Source of the DNA: Cladocopium goreaui
Lineage: Eukaryota; Sar; Dinophyceae; Suessiales; Symbiodiniaceae
Direction: 5' to 3'
DNA length: 64,000 nucleotides
Assembly: GCA_947184155.2 (NCBI GenBank)
Contig: CAMXCT020000910.1
Span: 20,001 to 84,000, forward strand
Shown here: positions 1 to 10,944 of the stretch, one piece after another
How positions within the stretch are numbered: the stretch's first letter is position 1
How the letters are laid out: each line of letters opens with the position of its first letter
Made by a program: the position numbers and the translations under genes
Notes under the pieces: model-generated
The model's database searches: none
The model's input: only the letters and a program-made list of their open reading frames with translations
Told to the model about the DNA's origin: nothing

Positions 1-200
1 TAAACTTCCTTCGGTTATCTTTATGAACCATATATAAATGGGTGAAATCTATATTTAACAATGAACCATTATTAACTTTAATAAGATGGGTATCTTTTCT
101 GCCGGCAAAGGAGTCCTCCATGAAACCAGGTCGTTTTTGCGTCCGCCAGGCCTTGTCAGCCTTCATGATTAAAGAGCCCTTCGTTTTGCCATTTGCCATA
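1..200. other. Unassigned AT-rich start of window
   Basis: No gene or repeat is recognised here. The only open frames are short and have no protein-like composition. Confidence 0.4.
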
Positions 201-343
201 CGGGATGGGGCAAAAGTGAACGTTGGTTTATAAACCATGAAATAACCACCATTAACTAGTTCGTTATATCTACCATAAACCCAATCGAATTCAGCCACTT
301 TTTTCATGCGTTTCGGTTCACGCGAGCTCGACTGGGGGCCCCA
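201..343. mobile_element. MITE family C copy, diverged
   Basis: The ends read GGGATGGGGC and GGGGGCCCCAT. The interior has the family C core (TTGGTTTATAAACCA, then a 'ctaccataaaccca' segment and 'attcagccactttttt'). The left terminus is degenerate. Confidence 0.55.
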
Positions 344-373
344 TTTGCCATATGTATCGTTTCATTACTAACT

Positions 374-553
374 TCAATCAACGGCCATGCTGGCCAGGAA
401 CCGATTGATTGGAGGTACCGATTCCATATATTTTAGGCCTATTTTTAAGGCCTAAATTTCAGTGAATATCCTCACAATTCATATGGCCAAACATATGGTA
501 CGGTACTAACGTAGCTCCAATCAATCGGATCCTGTTTTATTCCCATTGATTCA
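374..553. mobile_element. MITE family E copy
   Basis: An inverted-repeat element with GGCCATG..AGGAACCGATTGATTGGAGGTACC on the left and a matching GCTCCAATCAATCGGATCCTG on the right, around a nested 'aggcctatttttaaggcct' palindrome. It is longer than the other three E copies. Confidence 0.6.
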
Positions 554-596
554 GTCAACAGTTCCAAAAAAATGATGACATCCAACATAACTATAA

Positions 597-687
597 CCCA
601 TAGGATCCATGTATGCTATATATGGTAACATTTACCATCAATATACCCCCAATGTTAGCATATATACCATACATGGATCCTATGGGT
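597..687. mobile_element. MITE family D copy
   Basis: A 91-bp near-perfect palindrome: ACCCATAGGATCCATGTATG at the left and its complement at the right. The centre is 'accatcaatatacccccaatgttagc'. Confidence 0.75.
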
Positions 688-726
688 AAAACATTTTCAT
701 AACTAGTATAGTATACCATAGGATTT

Positions 727-786
727 CATAATTTTAACCAACGTAACCAACGTAACCAACATAACCAACATAACCAACATAACCAT
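727..786 (+). repeat. Short tandem repeat (ACCAACRTA)n
   Basis: Nine-base units 'accaacgta' grading into 'accaacata', repeated about six times. Confidence 0.8.
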
Positions 787-884
787 GATTTTCATTGCTA
801 GCTTTACCAGAGGGTATATTAAATCCAACATATGACTAGTTCAATTTAAACAGACTGAATCCAACATATTGCTTGTTCAAGCCA

Positions 885-1005
885 TACCCTCTGGTCAACT
901 GTCCGATAACGAACTGGAAAGATCCACCATTCTATAGCTGGGTAAATCCACGAACTTTCGACTGGGCCATGTTCAATAGCAAATTGTTGACATAACCAGA
1001 GGGTA
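885..1005. mobile_element. MITE family A copy
   Basis: TACCCTCTGGTCAAC at the left and 'ttgacataaccagagggta' at the right. The interior is the 'cgaactggaaagatccacc' variant. A second right-type terminus lies at 1066-1086. Confidence 0.65.
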
Positions 1006-1098
1006 TCCCCATATATTCCCCATGATTTTCCCATAAAACCATATAAAATCACTAAAAATAGCTATTTTGACATAACCAGAGGGTATTATCATGGTTAA

Positions 1099-1431
1099 TC
1101 ACCATTTATAGTGGATATAAGCTTCTGGTCTCCAAATCGGAAGCGGCGTCTGATCCTGGGCGTTAATGTAGTGTTCCTGAAGAGTTGGAATTCGAATTCC
1201 ATCTGGCATAGAGTAAATAAAACCAGTGTAATCGAACTGCTCGATACCGTGCCTTGCATAGCTCTGCAGGTAGGTATTGCCCAGGGATCGGCCTTCACGC
1301 AAATGCGTGATAAGGTCTTGAAAATTCTCCTGACGGGTCTGTGCATGTTCACTTCGAGTGGCTCCGAAATACGAAGATTCAGCAAGGACAGCGTCAACCA
1401 GCACTCCGATATCGAAAGGCGACTGGGTTGA
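1099..1431 (-). CDS. Exon-like open segment, unknown product
   Basis: One minus-strand frame is open for about 110 codons from roughly 1431 to 1099 and has a balanced, soluble-protein composition. It holds the stretches LVDAVLAESSYFGATRSEHA, FQDLITHLREGRSLGNTYLQ and DYTGFIYSMPDG. The only initiators are non-ATG, so it reads best as an internal exon. An AG acceptor is available just upstream on the minus strand near 1433 ('gcatcag|ctcaacc'). It lies in a GC-richer island bounded by MITE A termini at about 1066-1086 and 1442-1463. I recognise no family. It could be one exon of a host gene or a gene fragment moved with the repeats. The plus-strand frame over the same bases is judged a shadow. 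Confidence 0.4.
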   Translation of the reverse strand, partial: STQSPFDIGVLVDAVLAESSYFGATRSEHAQTRQENFQDLITHLREGRSLGNTYLQSYARHGIEQFDYTGFIYSMPDGIRIPTLQEHYINAQDQTPLPIWRPEAYIHYKW

Positions 1432-1441
1432 GCTGATGCAG

Positions 1442-1463
1442 TTATGTTAGTTTACCAGAGGGT
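1442..1463. mobile_element. MITE family A solo terminus
   Basis: 'ttatgttagtttaccagagg' followed by gta, without a matching left end close by. The facing partner terminus may be the one at 1661, leaving about 200 bp of single-copy sequence between two outward-facing ends. Confidence 0.5.
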
Positions 1464-1660
1464 AAACCTCCATTTTCCTATGGTTTTCCCATTTTGCTAT
1501 GGGTTTTCCTATGGTAATCTTCATTTATCGAAATGATGGACTCCCAAGCTCTCAGATTCCAGACCACCAGCAAGGAGCACACAAATTTCTGCCTCGGACG
1601 TCCGAGGAAGCCTACGCATGAAACATGGGATTTCCATGGAAATTTAATGGAATTTAATAT

Positions 1661-1760
1661 ACCCTCTGGTAAACTAACATAGCCATGGAAAATGGCCTAT
1701 TTATAGATGGTTTACCTGTTAAAAAATTGTTATTTTCCATGGCTATGGTAATTTACTGGG
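1661..1760. mobile_element. MITE family A copy, right end eroded
   Basis: The left end TACCCTCTGGTAAAC is intact. The right end is 'ggtaatttactgggg' instead of the usual CCAGAGGGTA. The arms 'tagccatggaaaatgg' and 'ttttccatggcta' pair. Confidence 0.55.
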
Positions 1761-1858
1761 GAGATGAGGGAGATGTTTCATGGGAATGGGATAATAATCC
1801 ACTGGATATATACCCTCTGGATCCCATTTTCCCAACTTCGAGCATTGCTATGTTTCAT

Positions 1859-1960
1859 CTGGTTGGTGGTATACCTACCCCTCTGAAAAATATAAAAGTC
1901 AAATGGGAGTATTCCCAACTGAATGGCAAAATAACATTCATGTTCCAAACCACCAACCAG
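1859..1960. mobile_element. MITE family B copy
   Basis: 102 bp with intact termini CTGGTTGGTGGT and ACCACCAACCAG. The interior contains 'gggagtattcccaac'. Confidence 0.8.
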
Positions 1961-1963
1961 TAA

Positions 1964-2680
1964 TATATAATTTACTGGGGACATGAGGGACGAGGGAGAT
2001 GTTTCATGGGAATGGGATTATAATATCTTATAATCCACTGGATATATACCCTCTGTATAATTAGAATTCAACAGTTTGGATAAATATGTTGGTTTATGAT
2101 GCGACCTGATTATAGATGTATTTGATTATATGTATCACATGTATATATATATAATTATATATATAACATTCTACCCAACATAAATCCTAGCTAATTAGTC
2201 TAGTTATAAATCAACTTATCCATCTAGGGGGCAGCCCTTCCCATTGGTAAATCCAGAAAACGACGTCATTTTACGAACAAGAAGGCGGATGCAACGAACA
2301 GCTATAATACCAATAGCACCAAAGGGGTTCAATCAGAGCCCGCATGGTTACTGCACCAACGAAAGCAAAGGATACAATAATATATATATATATACCACTT
2401 GTAGTTAATACCAGCTAATAGTCCGCATAAATGTACATAGTATAACAGTATTAACCAGTTTTACCAGTTAAAGTCCATCACCAGGTAATACCAGTTTCAT
2501 ATGGACTATACATCAGTCTGATCAGTTATCTTCACCATTTATTCTGCCCGCACCTAAGCCAAATTGATGGAGGAAGACTGATTTCCCGTTAGCAGGCCAT
2601 CACAAATGGTTTCGCGATCTTTTCATTTTGGGAGCATTGGTGGCATTCACTCTTAGATTTTTTTTTGCCCCCATACACTA
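1964..2680. other. Non-coding AT-rich stretch
   Basis: Contains (TA)n runs at 2138-2165 and 2380-2395. The segment 'ggggacatgagggacgaggg' near 1976 partly repeats 1757-1775. No gene, RNA gene or MITE is recognised in the rest. Confidence 0.4.
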
Positions 2681-2683
2681 CCA

Positions 2684-2787
2684 CTGGTTGGTGGTATACC
2701 TACCCCTCTGAAAAATATGAGTTCGTCAGTTGGGATTATGATTCCATATACTATGGAAAATAAAAAATGTTCCAAACCACCAACCAG
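2684..2787. mobile_element. MITE family B copy
   Basis: Both termini are intact. The flanks read 'ctacca' on the left and 'ctacaa' on the right, a possible short target duplication. Confidence 0.8.
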
Positions 2788-2927
2788 CTACAATGTTTGG
2801 ATGTTTGATCCTTCACAATACTAGCAGGGCATGTTGAAGTTCCAGTTTCGGATTGCCACATCCAGGTCCGTACAAGTCCCAACCCCCCTGAGCATTCCAG
2901 CTTGATCTTTTCGATATTCCTCGGTGC

Positions 2928-2985
2928 GGCATCTAATACCCATATGCTCATCAGGGAAGAGGCATCTAATACCCATATGCTCATT
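2928..2985 (+). repeat. 32-bp direct duplication
   Basis: 'ggcatctaatacccatatgc' followed by tcat occurs at 2929 and again at 2961. Confidence 0.85.
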
Positions 2986-3064
2986 TGCCCTCAGAAAAAA
3001 TCACCCAGTTTTGTATACCATATGGAGGATATGGGAAATATTAGGAGCTATCCAAAATACTATA

Positions 3065-3172
3065 CTGGTTGGTGGTATACCTACCCCTCTGAAAAATGAT
3101 GGAGTTCGTCAGCTGGGATGATTATTCCAAATACATGGAAACATAAAATTCATGTTCCAAAACACCAACCAG
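3065..3172. mobile_element. MITE family B copy
   Basis: The left end is intact. The right end is AACACCAACCAG, with one change in the terminal repeat. Confidence 0.78.
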
Positions 3173-3699
3173 TCATCCTTCATCATCCCTTTTCCCCCAG
3201 TAAACCATATCATCCGGTAAATCCTCCTTTTTCTTCCAGATATTTTCCAGTAAATTCCCAATTGTGACGTTTTCCAGAAAATGCCCAAATTGTCTTCCGC
3301 TTTTCCAGTCATATCCCATGTTGTTTTTTCCCATTTTCTAGTAATGGGGTTAAAACGATTATAAACCATCCCTCAGTTTACCATAAAAGGGTGATATAAA
3401 CCATCAACGGCGGGTTGATTTACTATTGATGTAACCATATTACATGCCCATTTTCCCAACTTCGAGGATTGATATGTTTTAATACTTAAATTCCACATTT
3501 CCCAGTTTTCCCAGTTATAACTATATAAATACTTAAATCATCCTTTTTCTTCCAGATATTTCCCAGTAAATTCCCAGTTGTATCCTAAATATACCCATGG
3601 AGCATTGCTGGGATGGAGCTATCGGACCATACAAACAACTGTGGATGCAAACTCTTGGGATTCCGATGAACTGACAATGAATCACTGGAGAATGGGATA

Positions 3700-3832
3700 C
3701 AAAATGATATATATATATATATCCAATATGTATAATATATATAATATAATATAATAAAATAAAATATAATATATATATATACAATATGTATAATATATAT
3801 ACAATATGTATAATATATATATATATAAACCA
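3700..3832. repeat. AT microsatellite tract
   Basis: Runs of TA, 'aatata' and 'aataaa' units, almost free of G and C. Confidence 0.8.
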
Positions 3833-3992
3833 TCTACATCCATCTGGTGAGTTCGCAACCATCCTCAGTTTTGTTTAGCCTTTAATAAAAAGGGCCCTAT
3901 GAGGCGGTGCCTGCTGATACTGCTGATATCATCCAGATGATCTCAGATGATAAAGGTGGGAGGTTCATATATTTTCAGCAATGAGGAACATT

Positions 3993-4090
3993 ACCCATAG
4001 GATCCATGTATGCTATTTGTGGTAACATTTACCATCAATATACCCCCAATGTTAGCATATATATATATACCATACATGGATCCTATGGGT
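3993..4090. mobile_element. MITE family D copy
   Basis: The same palindrome as at 597, with an expanded (TA) run in the right arm. Confidence 0.75.
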
Positions 4091-4358
4091 TATATGATGG
4101 TGGAACCTCCCACCTTTATCATCTGAGACTATGCAAATTCGGGAAAATATCATGGAACAGCATAGTCTCAGATGTGATATACATATTATATGTTCCCGAA
4201 TTTCCAGAGTCTCAGTCTCCTGTAATATGGAACATCACCATTTTCGGGAAATCAACAATCAGACATGTTCCACAACCAGCTCGAAACCATCACTGTCAAC
4301 ACTATAAAGATAAATCCATGGATTCGTTTATATGGCTTATAAACTTCAGCTGGTTAGT

Positions 4359-4501
4359 ACAGGACGGGGCCCCCAGTCGATAGCATTCAGTTGCCTGAAA
4401 AAAGTGGTGAAATTCTATGGTTTATGGTAGATATAACGAACTAGTTAATGGTGGTTATAATGGTTTATAAACCAACTTATAACTGGGGGGGCCCATCCTG
4501 T
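4359..4501. mobile_element. MITE family C copy, GGATGGGGCC subtype
   Basis: The ends ACAGGACGGGGCCCCC and GGGGGGGCCCATCCTGT match each other. They are flanked by GT on the left and AC on the right. The interior carries 'cgaactagttaatggtgg' and 'tggtttataaaccaac'. Confidence 0.75.
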
Positions 4502-4502
4502 A

Positions 4503-5160
4503 CGTTCCTCCCTTTGGATTGAATAACCTTAATCCGTAAAGCGATAGAAACTTACCCTTGCCCTTGCCCGGGGAACTTGCCCGGTTGATTGATCCAGTAG
4601 ATGCACTAACAAATCATGCTGCTGGACAATCTAGTTTTTGATGGTTGAAGAGCAGTCATAATTTCCAGAACCCGCAACTGGCCATTAACAAACATAACCA
4701 GCCTGTTGTAAACGGTAACAACCATAAATTACCATACCATTAAGATCCATTAAGAATTAAACATCCATTTCCACCCAAAAAAACCCTTGCCAAACATACA
4801 AGCTGCCAATGCTCAAACAACACCAACCCTTCCCCAGTTGATGAACCAAGTAGATATCCTATGGTTGACTTCCCGTCCTCCAATCATCTCCATGGTTTGC
4901 TGGAAACTCCCCCAAAACTGTGAGGATTTTCCAAGCGAACTACACCTCGGCTAGGATTTTCGTGGGATTTTCCAGGACAAGGCTCTTGTAATGCATATCC
5001 AAAGGATCGTCATGGGACACTTCATAAATAAGCACCTGGGCAAGCACAATACACCACGGCGAATACACAAAAGGACAACAAAAGCTATGCCAAGATCGCC
5101 TCTTTTGGATATGATTATATGGTTACAATATACATATAATATCCCAACATGATATAGAAC
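4503..5160. other. Unassigned sequence
   Basis: Mixed composition with no recognised gene or repeat. Open frames are short. AT-rich tracts start at about 5165. Confidence 0.35.
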
Positions 5161-5164
5161 AAAC

Positions 5165-5270
5165 ATTAACATATACATATATATATATATATATACATAC
5201 ATATACATGTACATGTACATTTACATGTACATATTACATGTACACATATATATATATATATATTCCACAT
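5165..5270. repeat. TA/ATGTAC microsatellite
   Basis: (TA)n followed by repeated 'acatgtacat' units and another (TA)n run. Confidence 0.8.
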
Positions 5271-5311
5271 ACATCGTGATTTCTAAACATACTGTAATAT
5301 GATATCATGCT

Positions 5312-5608
5312 ATGTTTCCGTGTAGCATTGAAACCATGTATGCAGGTATATCTCATGGCATGTTTTATTTTGCGATTCCTAGTAACTGGCCTGAAATGCG
5401 CTTCCGAATGGCTGGTTTCGACACTTTCCGGATATATAGGGAAATTGATCCCAGGTGGAGGAAGGGATGGAACAAAAAGAAATACATCTTGAAATCAAAC
5501 GACCAGCTGTTTTTTTTCCTGCTGGCTTCTGCCTATTTACCTAGCTTTGTGGTGACGGTATCTTATTGCTTCTGCAGGCTACCCCAAACTATGAAACCAG
5601 TTTCCTAA
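5312..5608 (+). CDS. Possible exon or short ORF, unknown
   Basis: A 98-codon ATG-initiated frame with a mixed N-terminal half (stretch WPEMRFRMAGFDTFRIYREI), a basic patch WRKGWNKKK, and a C-terminal hydrophobic stretch near residues 67-85 (FFFLLASAYLPSFVVTVSYC) that could be a membrane segment. No family is recognised. The host DNA is AT-rich and a chance frame of this length is possible, so support is weak. Confidence 0.2.
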   Translation: MFPCSIETMYAGISHGMFYFAIPSNWPEMRFRMAGFDTFRIYREIDPRWRKGWNKKKYILKSNDQLFFFLLASAYLPSFVVTVSYCFCRLPQTMKPVS

Positions 5609-5847
5609 CATCATTCATACCATTTCTTTTCATTTCGTACTTTATTGGGCTTGCAACATGAACTTCAGAAAACGTACCCGCTACTTGTCCACGTGAGCAA
5701 TTAAAAAAACAACCCTATCCCATCTAAGTATACTGGTTGGTTAGTAAATATTCCATGCCTTGTGTCATAATCCCACCAAACCAGCTACCCCCGGCAAATT
5801 CACCCATCATCAGAGGTATTTTGCTCATGGCTCAACTACCAGCTACC

Positions 5848-5930
5848 CTCTGGTAATTTAACGTAGCTAATGAAAATGGCCATTGAGTTCGTTATGAAAA
5901 CTGGTGATTTTCCATAAATCATCCATTTAT
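5848..5930. mobile_element. MITE family A, left part
   Basis: TACCCTCTGGTAATTTAAC followed by the usual 'aatggccatt' and 'ggtgattttccata' arm. The right terminus is missing. Confidence 0.55.
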
Positions 5931-6712
5931 AGTAGGATTTTCTATTATAAACAATCCATTTTTGGGGTACCCCGTTCCATTATTTAATGGGATTTTCCAT
6001 TGGAAACGTTTACCAGCCGGCTATCTTTTACCTCCAGGCCCAAAGGCACCTTGTCTGGAAGTTGAACTGCCAAGCGGTCGCGGTATACCGCGATCTTCTT
6101 GACATAGTCCTTCCAAACCCATGCGATGATCCCACGTGGTATGTGAGCAATTGATCAGCAAAAGTGAAAGTCAACTGTCATTCCAGTACTGGTTGGCCAA
6201 TAGATGCTAAGAACGGGATTCCCCTATTGGATTACACAAATCGCCAATATGTTGGGTAGTATAATCCCCTATAACCAGCAAATGTGAAAGTCAATAGGGT
6301 TCATCATCCATGACAACATTTTCCAACATTTTCTGGCTGAAGATAATGGAAAGATCATGGGAATATAATAGGGAAAATCTACTGGGATATATTTGGTGGA
6401 AATATACTTTCTGGCGATGATGGGGGTCCCAGATAGGATCCCGGGTCAATAACCACAGCATGACCCCAGTTATGTATGTGTTTTTTTTTATGGGTTTTAT
6501 ACAGGGTTTATAAACCACGGATCCTAACTGAATAAATGTGCCATTGTTAAGTGAGATTGTTTTTTTGGATCTAAATGAGAGTAAATATAAAGATATATAA
6601 AGGGGATACACTATGATACAATGGTAATATATGACGGTTTAACAAGACTTAATATATGTGCCATGGTCAAGTTACATGGAAATTATGTGGGTTATGGTCA
6701 TCCCACCATCAT
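5931..6712. other. Unassigned sequence
   Basis: Two similar phrases ('gatcagcaaaagtgaaagtc' at about 6153 and 'ccagcaaatgtgaaagtcaa' at about 6272) suggest an old local duplication. No gene or intact transposon is seen. Confidence 0.35.
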
Positions 6713-6826
6713 CTGGTTGGTGGTATACCAACCCCTCTGAAAAATATGAGTTCGTCACTTGGGATGATTATTCCCATATATATATATTATGGAAAAATAA
6801 AATTCATGTTCCAAACCACCAACCAG
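6713..6826. mobile_element. MITE family B copy
   Basis: Termini intact, with an internal (TA) expansion after 'gattattccca'. Confidence 0.8.
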
Positions 6827-6839
6827 ATGACAAATTTAG

Positions 6840-6917
6840 TGTGAAACATATTAGTCAATGGGAAGGATTATCCCATATATTATGGAACAATAAAAAATAT
6901 TTGAAACCACCAACCAG
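6840..6917. mobile_element. MITE family B, right part
   Basis: The right half (from 'attagtcaatgggaaggatt' to ACCACCAACCAG) sits 13 bp after a complete copy. It belongs to the 'gtcaatgggaaggattatcc' internal subtype. Confidence 0.65.
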
Positions 6918-7461
6918 ATGTGTTTCCCATATGTTCCTATGATTTTCCCATGGTTTTCCCAGGTGGTTAGTGCGTGAAAAGGACCAACAAATCTGGAGAA
7001 TGTATGTTTTTTGCCAGCCCAAATCGGATTTTGTCCACCCAAACTGGGGATTGCTATGTAAATGAAACAGGCCTATCATTCTACCTACGACTGATTTGAT
7101 TTCAGGGATGTTTTTTTCTATACTGGAAACAATGAGGTTTCAAATATTGTTCTGTCAATTTTCCTGTCAGCCAAATTTTAGAACCATCCATGTAATTGTG
7201 GTGTGTATATATAATATTTGCCCACACTGACCCCCGAAACAACCACACCAAATTTATGACATGGATAGAATGGAACCGCTTCTGCCACGGACCAAGGGTA
7301 ACACAGTGACCACCATGATCATCACGTTTTTGCAGCGAATCCCTATTCTCGCAGACTTTTTTTTCTTCGGAGCACATCCGCACCGTTTGCCCCATAGTTA
7401 TACTGGTATAATCTACAGTATGATGTCCTGTAGATTTTCCATTCAACTCAGCAATATTAAG

Positions 7462-7572
7462 CTGGTTGGTGGTATACCTACCCCTCTTAAAAATATAAAA
7501 ATATGAAAGTCAGTTGGGATTATCATTCCCAATAGTGGAAAAATAAAAGCCATGTTCCAAACCACTAACCAG
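7462..7572. mobile_element. MITE family B copy with clear target duplication
   Basis: CTGGTTGGTGGT to ACCACTAACCAG. It is flanked directly by ATTAAG on both sides, the clearest target duplication seen for family B. Confidence 0.82.
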
Positions 7573-7667
7573 ATTAAGTCTCACTGCTCACCAGGTCGAA
7601 TGTAGGGCTTCCATCTTTGTTTGTTTAAACCCCGCACCCTCCTGACTACCATGTGTAGTGATAAAGG

Positions 7668-7776
7668 TACCCTCTGGTAAACATACAAAAAACTATTGAA
7701 CATGGCCCATTTAGTTCGTGGATTTACCCATTAAACATGGTGATTTTCTAGAGTTATGTTAGTTTACCAGAGGGTA
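7668..7776. mobile_element. MITE family A copy
   Basis: 109 bp with intact ends. The left arm is the 'acatacaaaaaactattgaa' variant and the right arm the 'gttatgttagtttaccag' variant. Confidence 0.78.
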
Positions 7777-8027
7777 ACAGAAGAACACCCTCTGCTATAG
7801 AAGGTGAGGGTCATGTACTATGTATGTGTCTACTTGCGGTTGCAGTCGGGATTTTCAATGGGTACAACTATGGTGATAGCCTCCATAAATTGGGAGAATC
7901 ACGGCTATAACTGAACTATTTTTACATATCCGGTAATAAGAGGAACTGAACTGCACACCCAAGTCAAGAAGATACTGGACTCATTCAATATCAAATCCCA
8001 TCACTGATCTAGGCCAATACTGTTGCT

Positions 8028-8156
8028 ACAAGGTGGTACCCCCAATTATAAGTTGGTTTATAATCCATCGTAACTAATTTGTCATATCGTCCATAAACTT
8101 AACAGTTGTTGGAGATATAAACCAACTTGGCGGTTCCGAACTGGGGAACCACCTTA
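8028..8156. mobile_element. MITE family C copy, AAGGTGGTRCC subtype
   Basis: The ends ACAAGGTGGTACCCCC and CTGGGGAACCACCTTA pair. The interior has 'aagttggtttataa' and 'ataaaccaactt'. Confidence 0.72.
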
Positions 8157-8437
8157 GAGATACGCACATATTCCATATTATTCATGAAATTCCCATCTAT
8201 TCCCATTAATACTTCCATTGTAATCCCTACTAAATCACCATCTTGGCTGCTTCATATTTGAAACCTCCCTCGTTTTTTTCGGAGATTCCGCATCTTTTCC
8301 GCATGATGCCACCATCATTTGGGGGCTCACGTTAAGGGGACGCAAGACCTATGAGACCAACATGGAGGTTTCCGTTTTGTCATGGGACCCCCAAATCATG
8401 TCATGGACCGTGAGCTTTCAGCGTGCCCACAAAGCTG

Positions 8438-8760
8438 CTACTGCGTTCTTTCACCGACACAATTTGCTACTGCTTTCAGCGTTGCGAGCCTTGCCGGTCT
8501 CGCTTCATACGGAGATTCTTCGGTCATCACGCATCGCATGCTCCAATTTTTGCAATGTCTTTTGATAGTCGGTGATTGGCTGCAGCGGGTCATGGCCGCA
8601 GCGAGCACGACATCCATGTGAGCTGTGAAGAGTTTCATTTCTGCCGCTGTATGGTCTGCCACCGTGATTTCTGTAGCATAGCAGTGCCTACGCTCAGCAT
8701 TGTGCTCGCACTGTTTCTTGAAGCACTGCTTGCAGCCATCGGAATGCCAGCTATTTTCAA
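8438..8760 (-). CDS. Exon-like Cys-rich segment, unknown
   Basis: A GC-rich island. On the minus strand one frame stays open from about 8760 to the TAG at 8438. Its upstream end is rich in paired Cys and His (stretch CKQCFKKQCEHNAERRHC) and it continues as MKLFTAHMDVVLAAAMTRC. The Cys spacing resembles a small metal-binding or disulphide-rich module, but I cannot assign a family. The nearest ATG lies inside the segment, so this would be a terminal exon or gene remnant. The two plus-strand frames here are less protein-like. Confidence 0.3.
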
Positions 8761-8769
8761 CCTAGACTT

Positions 8770-9521
8770 GGGGCCCCTATTTTAAGAAAGCAACATATTA
8801 GCATCGGAAATGGTTTATAAACCCATATATTCCATATATATATATATATAACTGGTGAGATGGTGAGATGTTCATTAATCCAGTTTACTGGCATATCCCA
8901 GGGTTGTTAGCCAGGTATGGTGGGGCCGCAGCCCCATGCGGCCCACAGACATCTCTCCTTACATCTGATTCGAACCTTTTGTTCCTCAGTGCGGCGTGCT
9001 GATCATGGAAACCCGTGGGATACTGAGCCCGAGCGTTCACCTGGGTTCATGTTCGACCCCAAACTAGGATTTGAATCTTTAGTTGCTAGTCATGTTGTTC
9101 ATACATATATACAGTATGTATGTATGTATATATATATATATATCATATCCCCAAACATAGATGCAGTTATCTGTACAACCATCAAAAGTGAAAAACTGGT
9201 CTGACGGGACCCAGTAGTAATATGAGTAGCTGGAAGACACCAATCACAAGCTGGCCAATTTGTTGGGAGGAAACATGCCATCAACCCCTTGAGAAGATGA
9301 TCAGCTAGCCATGTGCGGGTCCATTTCTACCAGATTTGTTGGCCCTTGGCCATCTGTTTTGGTATGTTCCCTTTGATACACCCAATGGCACAAGATTCAA
9401 GCACTACTCAGTACCCTTAGGCTGCCATACAGAATCAGCAGGAGTGCAAGTAGTGGTAGGATTCACCCACTTTTCGCAAGTGCGTCCTTTCACCAATCGT
9501 GGATCGGAAGTTCTTAATCAC
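8770..9521. other. Unassigned sequence with microsatellite
   Basis: (TA)n at 8835-8850 and TATGTA/(TA)n at 9107-9143. The piece 8915-9070 is GC-richer and may be gene-derived, but no frame is convincing. Confidence 0.35.
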
Positions 9522-9630
9522 TACCCTCCGGTAATTTAACATAGCTATTGAAAATTGCCATAGAAATGGTGAGTTTTCCCATGAAAAATGGTGGATCTTT
9601 CCAGTTCGTTATGTAAACGTTCAGAGGGTT
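9522..9630. mobile_element. MITE family A copy, right end eroded
   Basis: The left end is TACCCTCCGGTAATTTAAC. The right end is 'aaacgttcagagggtt'. Confidence 0.65.
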
Positions 9631-9885
9631 TTCATCTGTTCACCCTGCTTCGAAAAGTCCCTGATTTGACCGAAAAATCCTACGTTTCTTGCCAGGATCA
9701 AACACCGCAGGTCACGCAACGAAAAAAACACGCGCCATCCAAGGAGTCGGAGGATACAACATGATACAACCACTGGGGGCCGTGAAATGTTGGTTGCTTT
9801 GGTAAAAAAAAATCATCCGACTGTATATATATATAATATATATATATCTATCTATCACAACCCCCATTCATCTTAGTAATAAGAT

Positions 9886-10010
9886 CTGGGCAAATTATAA
9901 TATGTTATAATATTTCACTAACCTGAATAGTTCGGCCATTTGCGGATGATTCCCCTTATTAACCATGATTATAGTGAGGGAGAATAGTGAGGTCGTTATA
10001 ATTTAGCCAG
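9886..10010. mobile_element. MITE family F copy
   Basis: CTGGGCAAATTATAA to TTATAATTTAGCCAG. It contains the diagnostic 'cactaacctgaatagttcgg' and 'gtgagggagaatagtgaggt'. It is about 10 bp longer than the array copies because 'tatgttataa' is duplicated near the left end. Confidence 0.8.
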
Positions 10011-10407
10011 ATAAGATGTAATAAGTTTTAAACCAACAAAACCGCCCTTTAGGGGGACCCATGGCAAGGGTAATCATCCCCAAGATATCATCATCATTAT
10101 GTTTCCTGACTGAATTGTGCTTTGAAAAGGTTATACATCTCACAAAAAATCCATCTATATCCCATGAATTATTCCCTGTTATATCCCCATGAAATATCAC
10201 CATGACATATCCGCAGCATTGTTGTTGTTTGAGGTTGTTTTTCACCGTGGTTTTGACTACGTAATGGTTGGAGAAGAAACAGTAACAATCAGCATAGTGT
10301 TGTTTATAATCTTATACATCCCATCATATTGCATTCTAGTAAATCACATTCGTTTTCTGTATCCCCAATTAGATTCAAAACCGTATCTTGGGGCCCCACA
10401 CCGTAGG

Positions 10408-10510
10408 TACCCTCTGGCAAACTAACAGTTTGCTATTGAAAATGGCCATATTTAATGGAAAATTCCAGTATTTCTGTGGCAATGTTCAATAGCTTTTTGT
10501 ATGTTTATCC
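10408..10510. mobile_element. MITE family A copy, right end lost
   Basis: The left end TACCCTCTGGCAAAC is intact. The right arm reaches 'agctttttgtatgttta' and then stops before CCAGAGGGTA. Confidence 0.6.
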
Positions 10511-10838
10511 AAGATCTTATAATCTTTATCCAGTATTATTTTCATCTTAGTATTCTCAATTGCAATTTTCAATAGCCAGGGTAATCCATTGTGAACATCC
10601 ATATCCAAGGCTCAGTGACCAGGTGCTGAATAATCACCTCAGCTGCTGATGGGCGGAACATCTGACATGGGCTGAAAGAAACATGGGCTGTTTAAAGAAA
10701 CATGGGAAACTATGGGAAAATCATGGGAAAATGAGCTAATGATTGTTAATGTTGGTTAATATACTGTTAATATATGGTTAATATTAATGGTTATTATATG
10801 GCTAATGATCTTGAATAATATGGTTTATCAATGATTAC

Positions 10839-10944
10839 TGGTTGGTGGTTTCAACCTACACCTCTGAAAAATGATGGAGTTAAAGTCAGTTGGGATGATG
10901 AAATTCTCAACTGAATGGAAACATAAAAAATGTTCCAAACCACC
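10839..10944. mobile_element. MITE family B copy, truncated right end
   Basis: CTGGTTGGTGGT at the left. The right end stops at 'ccaaaccacc' followed by an unrelated 'gtggcac'. Confidence 0.72.

Noticed and set aside
3533-3862. Hydrophobic minus-strand frame rich in Tyr and Ile
   Set aside because: It is the translation of the TA-rich microsatellite at 3700-3832.
8950-8966. 'ctgattcgaacctttt', which recalls the T-arm of a tRNA on the minus strand
   Set aside because: No A box, anticodon arm or acceptor stem could be matched around it.
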